The notes under the pieces were generated by a model. That model was given only the letters and a program-made list of their open reading frames with translations. It was not told where the DNA came from and did not search any database. A stretch of DNA of 64,000 bases from Lachnoclostridium sp. An14. Lineage in GTDB: Bacteria; Bacillota; Clostridia; Lachnospirales; Lachnospiraceae. Numbering within the stretch: the first letter of the stretch is position 1; each line of letters begins with the position of its first letter. The stretch spans positions 25,915 to 89,914 of the forward strand of contig NZ_NFLE01000016.1 of NCBI RefSeq assembly GCF_002160755.1, read 5' to 3'. Shown here one piece after another: positions 42,489-50,373 of the stretch. Both the position numbers and the translations under genes were made by a program.

Positions 42489-43388
42489 ATGAATACAGAT
42501 TTTATCAAGGGCGTAGTCGTTCCGATTCTCACTCCGATTGACGCTGATGAGAAGATTGACGAAGGGAAATTAAGAGATCAGGTGGATTATGTGATCGAGG
42601 GCGGAGTGCTGGGCATTCTGGCTTTCGGAAGCAACGGCGAGTTCTATGTGGTCGAGGAAGACGAGATGGAGCGGGGCTTAAAAATCATGCTGGACCAGGC
42701 AGCGGGGCGTGTACCGGTTTACTTTGGAATCGGCGCCATCAGCACAAAGAAATGCTGCAGGCTGGCGAAGATGGCCGTAGAGGCAGGGGCAGCTGGAATC
42801 TCCGTTCTTCAGCCCATGTTCTTAAAGCCCACGGAAACCGAGCTTTTCCAGCACTTTAAGACCATTGCGGAGTGCGTTCCGGAAACTCCCATGCTGCTTT
42901 ACAATAACCCCGGACGTGTGGGCTACACCATGTCCGCCAACCTGGTGGAGCGCCTTGCACACGAGGTTCCCAATATCGTAGGAATGAAGGATACCAGCGG
43001 CGACATTACTCAGACGGCTGAGTTCATCAGACGGACCAGAGATGTGGGCTTTAAGGTATTCGGCGGCAAGGACACCCTGCTGTACGCCTCCATGTGCCAC
43101 GGCGCTGTGGGCGGAGTGTGCACGGCTGCCAACTTCATGCCGGAGCTGATCACCGACGTTTACAACAAGTACGTGGCCGGTGACCTGGAGGGATCTTTAG
43201 AGGCTCAGTTTAAGCTGATCCCGGTGAGACTGTCCATGGACGGCGCGAGTTTCCCTGTTGCCGCGAAGGATATGGCAAATTTACGGGGCAGAAACGTAGG
43301 AGTTCCCTACACCCCGAATCTGCCGACTCCGGAAGGTCCTGTGCTTGACAAGATCAAGACGGAAATGCACAAGGCAGGATTGATCTGA
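42489..43388 (+). CDS. DapA/NAL-family lyase or aldolase
   Basis: A 299-residue class I TIM-barrel lyase of the dihydrodipicolinate synthase/N-acetylneuraminate lyase family. The pyruvate-binding GSNGEFYVVEEDE corresponds to the GTTGE motif (here GSNGE), the Tyr is in LLYNNPGRVGYTM, and the Schiff-base Lys is in IVGMKDTSGD. Between GarR and glycerate kinase genes it is more likely a catabolic aldolase splitting a 2-keto-3-deoxy sugar acid into pyruvate and tartronate semialdehyde than true DapA. The start at 42489 is favoured over 42480, which lies 1 nt from the AGGGGAG site. Confidence 0.85.
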   Translation: MNTDFIKGVVVPILTPIDADEKIDEGKLRDQVDYVIEGGVLGILAFGSNGEFYVVEEDEMERGLKIMLDQAAGRVPVYFGIGAISTKKCCRLAKMAVEAGAAGISVLQPMFLKPTETELFQHFKTIAECVPETPMLLYNNPGRVGYTMSANLVERLAHEVPNIVGMKDTSGDITQTAEFIRRTRDVGFKVFGGKDTLLYASMCHGAVGGVCTAANFMPELITDVYNKYVAGDLEGSLEAQFKLIPVRLSMDGASFPVAAKDMANLRGRNVGVPYTPNLPTPEGPVLDKIKTEMHKAGLI

Positions 43389-43540
43389 AAAATGCCTAAT
43401 GAATAAATAATATGATACATCCAACGGACCGGCGGCTTACCCAGATATGGCAGGCTGCCGGTCTGTCTGTACAGAGGCCTTCCGGCGTGCTATACTAAAG
43501 GAAAGATCCTGTGCGGTACAATGTGGAAATGGAGGATAGT

Positions 43541-44683
43541 ATGAAATTTTTATTTGCTTCGGATTCATTCAAGGGGACTCTGTCCTCAGAGAACATCATC
43601 AGCCTTCTGACGGAGTCGGCGGAGAAGATTTTCCCCGGCTGTGAGACCTTCGGCGTGCCGGTGGCTGACGGCGGCGAAGGTACTGTGGACGCTGTGATCG
43701 CTGTGACCAAGGGGAATATCAAGAAGGTGACGGTACACGGGCCGTTAATGGAGGAGACGGAGAGCTCCTACGGCGAGTTTAACGGGGATTCCGCCATCAT
43801 CGAGATGGCTGCGGCCTCCGGCTTGCCCATGGTTCCCGTGGAGAAACGCAACCCGCTAAACACCACCACCTACGGCACCGGGGAGCTGATCCGGGACGCC
43901 CTTGACAGCGGCTACCGGAAGATTTCCATCGCCATCGGCGGCAGCGCCACTAACGACGGAGGCATGGGCGCCATGACAGCCCTGGGTGTGAAATTCCTGG
44001 ATCAAGACGGGAATGTGCTCTCCGGCATCGGCTCTGACCTGGGAAAGGTGGCGGACATTGATATAAGCGGCCTGCACCCGGCGGTGAAGGAGACGGAGTT
44101 TACGGTGATGTGCGACGTGAACAACCCCCTTACAGGGCCTACGGGAGCCACCTACACCTTCGGAAAGCAGAAGGGCGGCACCCCGGAGATCCTGGACCGG
44201 ATGGAGGCGGATATGAAACACTATGCCCAGGTGATTTTAGAGAAACTGGGCGTGGACGCGGACCACTTTGAGGGCGCCGGAGCGGCCGGAGGGCTGGGAG
44301 CCGCGTTTAAGGTATTTTTAAAGGCGAACATGAAGTCCGGCATTGAGACGGTGCTGGATCTGATCGAGTTTGACAAGCTGCTGGAGGGCGTGGACCTGGT
44401 GGTAACCGGCGAGGGCCGCATCGACTGGCAGTCCGCCTTCGGAAAAGTACCCAGCGGCATCGGAATGCGCTGCAAGAAAAAAGGAATCCCGGCGGTAGCC
44501 ATCGTGGGCGGCATGGGAGACGGGGCGGAGAAGATCTTCGACTTCGGCGTGGAGAGCATTCTTCCCACCATCAACGGAGCCATGGACATCGAGGAGGCCC
44601 TGGATCGGGCCGTGGAGCTCTACAAGGGCGCCGCAGACCGGATGTTCCGGATGGTGAAGGTGGGGATGGAGATGGAGAAGTAA
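43541..44683 (+). CDS. Glycerate kinase, GlxK/GarK family
   Basis: A 380-residue glycerate kinase of the GlxK/GarK family, forming 2-phosphoglycerate (in most members) from D-glycerate and ATP. Landmarks are FLFASDSFKGTLSS at the start, VPVADGGEGTVDAV, IAIGGSATNDGGMGAM and VTGEGRIDWQSAFGKVPSG. Full family length. The ATG at 43541 follows GGAGGA; an earlier ATG at 43511 precedes that site. A hairpin (GGACCGGCGGC against GCTGCCGGTCT, about 43418-43465) and a TATACT box (43491-43496) lie before it, so it may have its own promoter as well. Clear terminator at 44702-44747. Confidence 0.95.
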   Translation: MKFLFASDSFKGTLSSENIISLLTESAEKIFPGCETFGVPVADGGEGTVDAVIAVTKGNIKKVTVHGPLMEETESSYGEFNGDSAIIEMAAASGLPMVPVEKRNPLNTTTYGTGELIRDALDSGYRKISIAIGGSATNDGGMGAMTALGVKFLDQDGNVLSGIGSDLGKVADIDISGLHPAVKETEFTVMCDVNNPLTGPTGATYTFGKQKGGTPEILDRMEADMKHYAQVILEKLGVDADHFEGAGAAGGLGAAFKVFLKANMKSGIETVLDLIEFDKLLEGVDLVVTGEGRIDWQSAFGKVPSGIGMRCKKKGIPAVAIVGGMGDGAEKIFDFGVESILPTINGAMDIEEALDRAVELYKGAADRMFRMVKVGMEMEK

Positions 44684-44701
44684 CTTAAGTTGGTAAGCTA
44701 G

Positions 44702-44747
44702 GCTGCGGAATATAACCGGGATTGTTGGTTATGTTTCGCAGCTTTTT
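44702..44747 (+). terminator. Intrinsic terminator after glycerate kinase gene
   Basis: GCTGCGGAATATAACC and GGTTATGTTTCGCAGC pair over 14-15 of 16 bases around GGGATTGTT and are followed by T5. Confidence 0.88.
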
Positions 44748-44856
44748 GTGTCCTAGGCCACAAAAGCCTCCGGAGAGGTGCGTACTCCGTGCAGAGGGAG
44801 ATGGCTGTTGACGCAGCCGCGCTCCGGCGCGAGTGTGCACTGCAGCGCATACTTTT
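44748..44856 (+). repeat. Dispersed intergenic repeat, type A, partly decayed
   Basis: TGTGTCCTAGGCCACAAAAGC opens it, then GCCTCCGGAGAGGTGCGTAC, GCTGTTGACGCAGCCGCGC and GTGTGCACTGCAGCGCATAC plus T4, the end hairpin being imperfect. From 44857 to the GntR promoter at 45095 no gene is supportable. Confidence 0.75.
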
Positions 44857-45094
44857 AATCATTTTCTTTTCTTCTATGTATCGTGGCCACAGTGGGAAAA
44901 TGATTTCGAACACATTAAGATATTTTCAAGAACTCTCAAGTTTCATTCATAAACGGTTCTGTGTTGTAAGTAAGCCGTCCTGTTATTATTAGTAGTCATT
45001 ACCTTTTCCTAAATTGGATCATATGAAAACTGCATAAAAACATAGGGGGTGATTTGGCTAAAACAGAGGAATTGACGGAGAAACAGTTAAATTA

Positions 45095-45123
45095 TTGACA
45101 ATGTGTTATAACAGTTATATAAT
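45095..45123 (+). promoter_or_regulatory. GntR promoter with operator in the spacer
   Basis: TTGACA (45095-45100), 17-bp spacer and TATAAT (45118-45123). The spacer and -10 contain TGTTATAACAGTTATAT (45104-45120), found again exactly at 45908-45924 before the TRAP receptor gene. A bound repressor would block this promoter: autoregulation. Confidence 0.8.
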
Positions 45124-45218
45124 CTGATTAAAACAAAGAAAGGAGTGGACAAAAAAGGAGAAATATGGAAAAATATTAAATATAAGCAGAGTAAAATGAA
45201 CGAATAAGGGGTAGAAAC

Positions 45219-45869
45219 ATGGCAGAGGAAACCTTTCAGACCGCCGCAGATGTGGCGTACCAGATCATATCACAGAAAATTCTGGATGGGGAATTCCCAC
45301 CAGGCATGAAACTTTCCCGCCGAAAAATGGCAGAGGTGACAGGGGTCAGCGTAATACCAGTTATCGAAGCCTTAAAGAGGCTGGAGGAAGACAGACTGGT
45401 GGAGTCGAAACCTCAGTGGGGATCTTTTGTCACGACACCCACAGTGGAAAAGATCCGAGAAGTATATCAGCTCAGAGAGGCAATCGAGTGTCAGTCAGCG
45501 CGGCATCTGGCAAAACATATGACAGAGGGACAGCGTACCGTATTGATGGAAATTGCGACGGAGCTGGACACCGTGCCGTATAAAGCAGAGACTGTGATCG
45601 ACAGTCGGAACAGCCACGTTTTGTTTCACAGAAAGCTGACGGAATTTACGGGAAATAGTCTTTTAATGGATACTTTGCGCCGGATCAATTTGTTCTATGT
45701 CCTTTGCAGGGCAATCGGGACAAATGCGCCCAGAGTAACATATCCTAGGTATTGGCATCGCTATTTAGTAGATGAAATAGCAAAAGGGGATCCGGATCAC
45801 GCGGAACAGGTGATGCGGGAGCACATTAATGATTCATTGGTATTGCTGATAAACGATGAAAATTCCTAG
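45219..45869 (+). CDS. GntR-family regulator, FCD (FadR-like) type
   Basis: A 216-residue regulator. The winged HTH (about 8-75) reads AYQIISQKILDGEFPPGMKLSRRKMAE and EALKRLEEDRLVESKPQWGSFV. The C-terminal all-helical FCD domain (about 85-210) has probable metal-ligand His residues in HVLFHRKLTEF and MREHINDSL. FCD regulators respond to organic acids and sugar acids. The exact 17-bp repeat at its own promoter and before the TRAP receptor gene suggests that it represses both. RBS AGGGG-type at 45207-45211. Confidence 0.92.
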   Translation: MAEETFQTAADVAYQIISQKILDGEFPPGMKLSRRKMAEVTGVSVIPVIEALKRLEEDRLVESKPQWGSFVTTPTVEKIREVYQLREAIECQSARHLAKHMTEGQRTVLMEIATELDTVPYKAETVIDSRNSHVLFHRKLTEFTGNSLLMDTLRRINLFYVLCRAIGTNAPRVTYPRYWHRYLVDEIAKGDPDHAEQVMREHINDSLVLLINDENS

Positions 45870-45907
45870 TATGAGAAAAATCTGGAGAAGGATTTTTTAT
45901 CTTTGTA

Positions 45908-45924
45908 TGTTATAACAGTTATAT
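45908..45924 (+). promoter_or_regulatory. GntR operator candidate before the TRAP genes
   Basis: TGTTATAACAGTTATAT, identical over 17 bases to 45104-45120, followed by another TTATAACA. It lies 35 nt before the receptor start. A good -35/-10 pair is not obvious here. Confidence 0.7.
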
Positions 45925-45958
45925 TAATTATAACAATTAAGAAAATGGAGGGAAAAAC

Positions 45959-46981
45959 ATGAAAAAAATGGGAAAAAGAGCAACAGGTATTATGGTGGCA
46001 GCAGCTTTTATGATGTCCGCTGTGGCAGGATGTTCGGGCGGTGAAGAAACAGGAGTGGCACAGACGGGGGATACGGGAGAAACAAAGTATATCTCTATTG
46101 CCACATCTTCATCAGGAGGCGCGTTCTCCATTATTGGAACGGCAATGGCAGATATTATCAATAAGAATGTGCCGGGAGTATCCGCTAATATTGAGATTAC
46201 CGGAGGTTCCTCCGAAAATATCCTCCTGGCGGAAAATGGCAGTGTAGAGCTGGCGATGACCGCCTCGGATGTGCTGGCCCTGGCCCTGAACGGGGAAGGC
46301 AGCTTTGAAGGAAAGCAGGTGCCGGAGGGAGAGCTGATGGGAGTCATGGGCGGACACCTGACCACCTTGCAGGTCTATGTGCTGAAGGACGGTCCCATTC
46401 AGTCCTATGCGGATCTGAAAGGGAAAAAGGTCGCTGTAGGACCTGCCGGATCCGTTGCGGGCGACGCGATGAAAACTATTATGGATGCTTACGGCTATGA
46501 GATCAACACGGACTGGACGCCGGAGTATCTGGCCCACGGTGACGGGGCAGAGGCTCTGACGGACGGCAACGTGGATGCAGTCTGCATTATGAGTACCATT
46601 CCCGCATCTCCGGTGTCCACAGCTGCAGCCTCGAAGGAGATCCGTCTGCTGGATCTGGACAAGGAGCAGTATGATCAGATCATGGAGCAGTGCAGCTACT
46701 ATATTCCGGCAACGATTCCGGCGGATGTTTACAACGGACAGGACGAGCCAGTAGAGTATACTTTCGGAAGTGCCAGCATTATGATCGCTCATAAGGACAT
46801 TCCGGAGGAGGAGATCTACCAGATGGTGAAAGCTCTGTATGAAAATAACGATGCCCTGGTAGCCGCTTATCCCCAGTGTGACGAGTGGAGCCTGGAAAAT
46901 GCCACCAGAGGCCTGGAGGGCTTAGTGGAAATGCACCCAGGAGCTGTAAAGTATCTGGAGGAGGCTGGAACGATGAAGTAA
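45959..46981 (+). CDS. TAXI-family TRAP transporter substrate-binding lipoprotein
   Basis: A 340-residue extracytoplasmic receptor. The signal peptide with lipobox SAVAGC (Cys about residue 23) anchors it to the membrane. The mature protein begins KYISIATSSSGGAFSIIGTAMADIINK, typical of the TAXI group, with SVELAMTASDVLALALNG and KGKKVAVGPAGSVAGD. It delivers its ligand to the fused permease encoded 43 bp downstream. Known TAXI ligands include dicarboxylates and glutamate-like acids; here the linked D-2-hydroxyacid dehydrogenases suggest a hydroxy or keto acid, an inference only. Confidence 0.92.
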   Translation: MKKMGKRATGIMVAAAFMMSAVAGCSGGEETGVAQTGDTGETKYISIATSSSGGAFSIIGTAMADIINKNVPGVSANIEITGGSSENILLAENGSVELAMTASDVLALALNGEGSFEGKQVPEGELMGVMGGHLTTLQVYVLKDGPIQSYADLKGKKVAVGPAGSVAGDAMKTIMDAYGYEINTDWTPEYLAHGDGAEALTDGNVDAVCIMSTIPASPVSTAAASKEIRLLDLDKEQYDQIMEQCSYYIPATIPADVYNGQDEPVEYTFGSASIMIAHKDIPEEEIYQMVKALYENNDALVAAYPQCDEWSLENATRGLEGLVEMHPGAVKYLEEAGTMK

Positions 46982-47024
46982 GGGTCTGGCCTGCGGGCAG
47001 ACACAGAGGATAAGGAGATCGGCT

Positions 47025-48893
47025 ATGGAGAAAATACAAGGTAAAATTCAGGAAATAGGAGTGTTTGTGATCGGGCTGGTCCTGGCGGTGTTTCACATCT
47101 ATACGTCGTATTTCGGCGCACTCCCGGCCTATCAGCAGAGGATTGTCCATCTGGTATTCAGCATGATGCTGGTTCCTCTATGCTACGATCTGGTCAAGAC
47201 GAAAAAGGCAGGGATCCGGTTGGCCTACCAGATCGTGCTCATCGGTGCACTGGCGGTTATCGGAATCTACTCCTACTCAATCGCCAACGATATGTGGAAA
47301 CAGACAGGAACCATGTCCACCATTGATCTGGTTCTAGGAACCATTTTGATTCTCATGCTCCTCTTTTTCACTTGGCGCGTAGTAGGGGCGGCTATGCCTA
47401 TTATTGCCATTCTCTGTATTGTCTACGCGATTCTGGGGCCTCATCTGCCCAGGGGAATTGCTCACAGAGGATACGACTGGTCCAGGATTGTGGAACTGCT
47501 GTTTAAAGGAACGAATGGAATTTTTGGAACGCCCCTGGGGGTGTCGGCTATCTACGTGTCCATTTTCGTGATCTTTGCAGGGGTGCTGGAGGCGTCCGGT
47601 GCAGGCGATGTGTTTATCCGTCTGACCCAGTCTCTGCTGGGAGGTTTCCGGGGCGGCCCTGCCAAGGTGGCGGTGGTAGCCAGCAGCTTGTTTGGAACCA
47701 TTTCCGGCAGCGCGGTGGCCAATGTGGTGGGAACCGGTTCCTTCACCATTCCCCTGATGAAGAAAAGTGGATTTCGAGCGGATTTTGCCGGTGCGGTGGA
47801 GACGGCGGCCTCGTCCGGCGGCCAGCTCATGCCTCCGGTGATGGGAGCAGCAGCTTTTATCATGGCAGATTATATCGGTTCTTATCAGGACGTGCTGATC
47901 GCAGCGATTATACCAGCGATTCTGTTTTACATTGCGCTGTTTATGATGATCGACCTGGAGGCATTAAAGCATAACCTGCTGGGACAGCCGAAGGAAGAAT
48001 TGCCTAATTTTAAAGAGGAGCTGAAAAAAGGCTGGTATCTGCTGCTGCCGTTACTGCTTCTGATCTTCCTGCTGGTGGGAGTGCGGTATTCGGCTCAAAA
48101 ATCGGCGTTCTTCTCCATTATCGCCCTGATTCTCATTATGCTTTTGTATCCGGGACGGAGAGAAAAATTTGGGAAAGTGATGAAACTGGTGGCCGGTTCC
48201 TCCAAAGGCATGGTGAGCGTGGCGCTGACCACCGGCACGGCGGGAATTATCGTTGGAATTTTAATGCTGACCGGTATTGGATACAAGTTATCCTCCCTTT
48301 TGATTGCCCTTTCTGGCGGGCACGTTATGGTTCTGCTGCTGCTGACCATGCTCACCTCCGTTATTCTGGGAATGGGAATGCCTACGTCGGCGGCCTATGT
48401 ACTTCTGGCCACGCTGATTGTTCCAGCGCTGGAGCAGCTGGGAGTAGCAAAGATCGCGGCTCACTTTTTCGTATTCTATTTTGGAATCATGGCCAACGTG
48501 ACGCCGCCGGTAGCGGTGGCTGCCTATACCGCGGCAGGTATTGCCAATGGGGATGCTATGAAAACAGGATTTATTGCGTGGCGTTTGAGTCTGGCTGGTT
48601 TCTTGCTGCCGTTCCTATTCTGTCTGAATCCGGCTCTGTTGGGAAAAGGGACACCGGTGGAAATCGGGCTGGCTGTAGTAACGGCTCTGATCGGTTCATA
48701 CGGGCTGGCCACGGGCGTGCAGCGGTATTTTAAGGGCAATCTGTCCTGGATTCAGACTGCGGTCGTACTATTGGGCAGCGTCGGAATGCTGATGCCGGGG
48801 GCGGTGTCCGATGTCATCGGCGTGGTGCTGATCGCGCTGGTGTATGCGACTCAGATTGCAAAAGAGAGGAAACGGACAGCGGCGATGTCTTAA
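47025..48893 (+). CDS. TRAP transporter fused permease
   Basis: A 622-residue polytopic permease in which the small (DctQ-like) and large (DctM-like) subunits are fused, as is usual for TAXI systems. The first about 130 residues form the small-subunit part; about 130-610 carry the DctM signature stretches GAGDVFIRLTQSLLGGFRGG, GTISGSAVANVVGTGSFTIP, SSGGQLMPPVMGAAAFIMA and GMGMPTSAAYVLLATLI. It should use a sodium gradient. The gene lies between the receptor and a dehydrogenase gene (36-bp gap) in one operon. Confidence 0.95.
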   Translation: MEKIQGKIQEIGVFVIGLVLAVFHIYTSYFGALPAYQQRIVHLVFSMMLVPLCYDLVKTKKAGIRLAYQIVLIGALAVIGIYSYSIANDMWKQTGTMSTIDLVLGTILILMLLFFTWRVVGAAMPIIAILCIVYAILGPHLPRGIAHRGYDWSRIVELLFKGTNGIFGTPLGVSAIYVSIFVIFAGVLEASGAGDVFIRLTQSLLGGFRGGPAKVAVVASSLFGTISGSAVANVVGTGSFTIPLMKKSGFRADFAGAVETAASSGGQLMPPVMGAAAFIMADYIGSYQDVLIAAIIPAILFYIALFMMIDLEALKHNLLGQPKEELPNFKEELKKGWYLLLPLLLLIFLLVGVRYSAQKSAFFSIIALILIMLLYPGRREKFGKVMKLVAGSSKGMVSVALTTGTAGIIVGILMLTGIGYKLSSLLIALSGGHVMVLLLLTMLTSVILGMGMPTSAAYVLLATLIVPALEQLGVAKIAAHFFVFYFGIMANVTPPVAVAAYTAAGIANGDAMKTGFIAWRLSLAGFLLPFLFCLNPALLGKGTPVEIGLAVVTALIGSYGLATGVQRYFKGNLSWIQTAVVLLGSVGMLMPGAVSDVIGVVLIALVYATQIAKERKRTAAMS

Positions 48894-48929
48894 ACGGGGC
48901 GTATGCCGTTGTGTGAAAGGAGAGAGGTC

Positions 48930-49898
48930 ATGTCATATCGAATTTTAGTCCCTCAGGCGATTGCGTCGGAAGGGGTAGCGTATTTGGAGGAACGGGGCTA
49001 TGAGGTTGTAAACGGCTCCGGAGCCGCGGAGGAGGATTTAATCAGGGATGTAGTGGACTGCGACGGGATTCTCCTTCGGACAGCTCCTGTGACCAGGGCT
49101 GTGCTGGAGGCCGGAAAGCAGTTAAAAATCGTGGCCCGGCATGGAGCGGGGTACAACAATGTGGATCTTAAGGCTGCGGAGGAGCTGGGAATATGGGTGA
49201 CAAATGCGCCGGATTCCACTACGAAAACGGTGGGAGAGTTTGTGCTGGGAGCTCTGCTGGCGTCTGCAAAACGCACATTTTTGATGAATAAAAAAATGGC
49301 GGAAGGTGAGTTCTTTTATAAGAACAATCACAAAGGAGTAGATGTAAGAGGCAGGACGCTGTCTGTCATCGGTTTCGGACGGATCGGGCGCGAGGTGGCA
49401 GAAAAGGCCCATGCGGCTCTGGATATGAAGATCCTGGCCTACGATCCTTACGCAAAACCGGAGAGCTGTCCGGAATATGCCCGGCTGGTGGACTGGGAAA
49501 CAGCGTTTCGAGAGGGGGATTTTGTAACTCTTCATATGCCTCTGACAGCGGATAACCGTGGTTTTATCGGAGCCAGGGAATTTGCCATGATGAAACCGAC
49601 GGCTCATTTTATCAACTGCGCCAGAGGCGAAGTGGTGGACGAACCGGCGCTGGTAGAGGCGCTAAAGACCGGGCAGATCGCTGCCGCATTTCTGGATGTG
49701 CTGACAGAGGAGCCGCCGAAACCAGACAATCCGCTGCTGCACATGGACAATGTGAGCCTCACCCCTCATATGGCCTCCAATACAGAGGAGTGCATGGCGC
49801 TCATGGCCACGCAGGCCGCCTCACAGATTCATCGGGTTTTATCCGGAGAAAAACCGGATTGGCCGGTCAATCATCCGGAATGGACGAGGATGGCGTAA
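48930..49898 (+). CDS. D-2-hydroxyacid dehydrogenase (PGDH-like), copy 1
   Basis: A 322-residue NAD-dependent D-isomer-specific 2-hydroxyacid dehydrogenase similar to the catalytic part of 3-phosphoglycerate dehydrogenase, without ACT domain. The NAD motif is in LSVIGFGRIGREVAEKA; catalytic Arg in FINCARGEVVDE, Glu in VLTEEPPKPDNP and His in LTPHMASNTEE. The ATG at 48930 follows AAGGAGAG; a reading from 48903 is not supported. It ends the TRAP operon and has a clear paralogue at 50374. Its substrate is probably the ligand brought in by the transporter or a product of it. Confidence 0.9.
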   Translation: MSYRILVPQAIASEGVAYLEERGYEVVNGSGAAEEDLIRDVVDCDGILLRTAPVTRAVLEAGKQLKIVARHGAGYNNVDLKAAEELGIWVTNAPDSTTKTVGEFVLGALLASAKRTFLMNKKMAEGEFFYKNNHKGVDVRGRTLSVIGFGRIGREVAEKAHAALDMKILAYDPYAKPESCPEYARLVDWETAFREGDFVTLHMPLTADNRGFIGAREFAMMKPTAHFINCARGEVVDEPALVEALKTGQIAAAFLDVLTEEPPKPDNPLLHMDNVSLTPHMASNTEECMALMATQAASQIHRVLSGEKPDWPVNHPEWTRMA

Positions 49899-49972
49899 TG
49901 CCGGAATCTCGGGGCGCAGTTCGGAAACGGTGGTGGCAAAGGCATAGTTACAGGAGAAATCTATGAAAAAAA

Positions 49973-50049
49973 GAACATATGTTTGTTCTGGTAAGTGTAT
50001 TATAGCCGATTCTTAGGGAGATGTCAATACCAAAAACGAACATTTGTTC
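49973..50049 (-). promoter_or_regulatory. SOS-box-flanked promoter reading leftward, no gene behind it
   Basis: On the minus strand TTGACA (plus 50022-50027) and TATAAT (plus 49999-50004) are exact consensus boxes with a 17-bp spacer. An SOS box GAACATTTGTTC lies at 50038-50049 and a second, imperfect one (GAACATATGTTT, overlapping TTTGTTC) at 49973-49988. The transcript would run into the 3' end of the dehydrogenase gene in antisense. No open reading frame of useful size lies there. Confidence 0.75.
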
Positions 50050-50140
50050 TTAAATCATAGAATTTTTAAACCAATTTTTCAGATTAAAATTTATAGGATT
50101 TCAAAGAATAGTCTATAAGCAAAACACAGGTATGGCCATG

Positions 50141-50258
50141 TGTCGGTTTCCATCCGACAGTGTCATTTCAAACGCCATTGGCCAGACCGTTTCAGAGGCT
50201 CAAGCCGATTTTACAGAGGGCGAGCCGAATGGGAATGGGTCTGGCCGGTGGCGTTTTT
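50141..50258 (+). other. Structured intergenic segment before dehydrogenase copy 2
   Basis: A small hairpin TGTCGG/CCGACA (50141-50159) precedes a long paired element: AACGCCA-TT-GGCCAGACC (50171-50188) with GGTCTGGCC-GG-TGGCGTT (50238-50255), 16 paired bases around a 2x2 loop, then T5. Inside is GGCTC/GAGCC (50197-50201, 50222-50226). It could be an attenuator or terminator for DNA to its left, or the edge of a mobile relic. Confidence 0.5.
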
Positions 50259-50373
50259 GCCTGTATGTCTATATCTGTTTCTCGACATATCTGCGGGGAG
50301 AGTGATAAAAAGGTAGACAAATCATGCCTCTCATTTCATAATGAAAAGGAAGAAAATGCAGGAGGAAAGAAAA

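Noticed and set aside
49963..50016. Tiny plus-strand frame of 17 codons with an AGGAG site
   Set aside because: It lies over the SOS-flanked promoter; its codons are those of the operator sequence, so the match to a ribosome binding site is probably chance.
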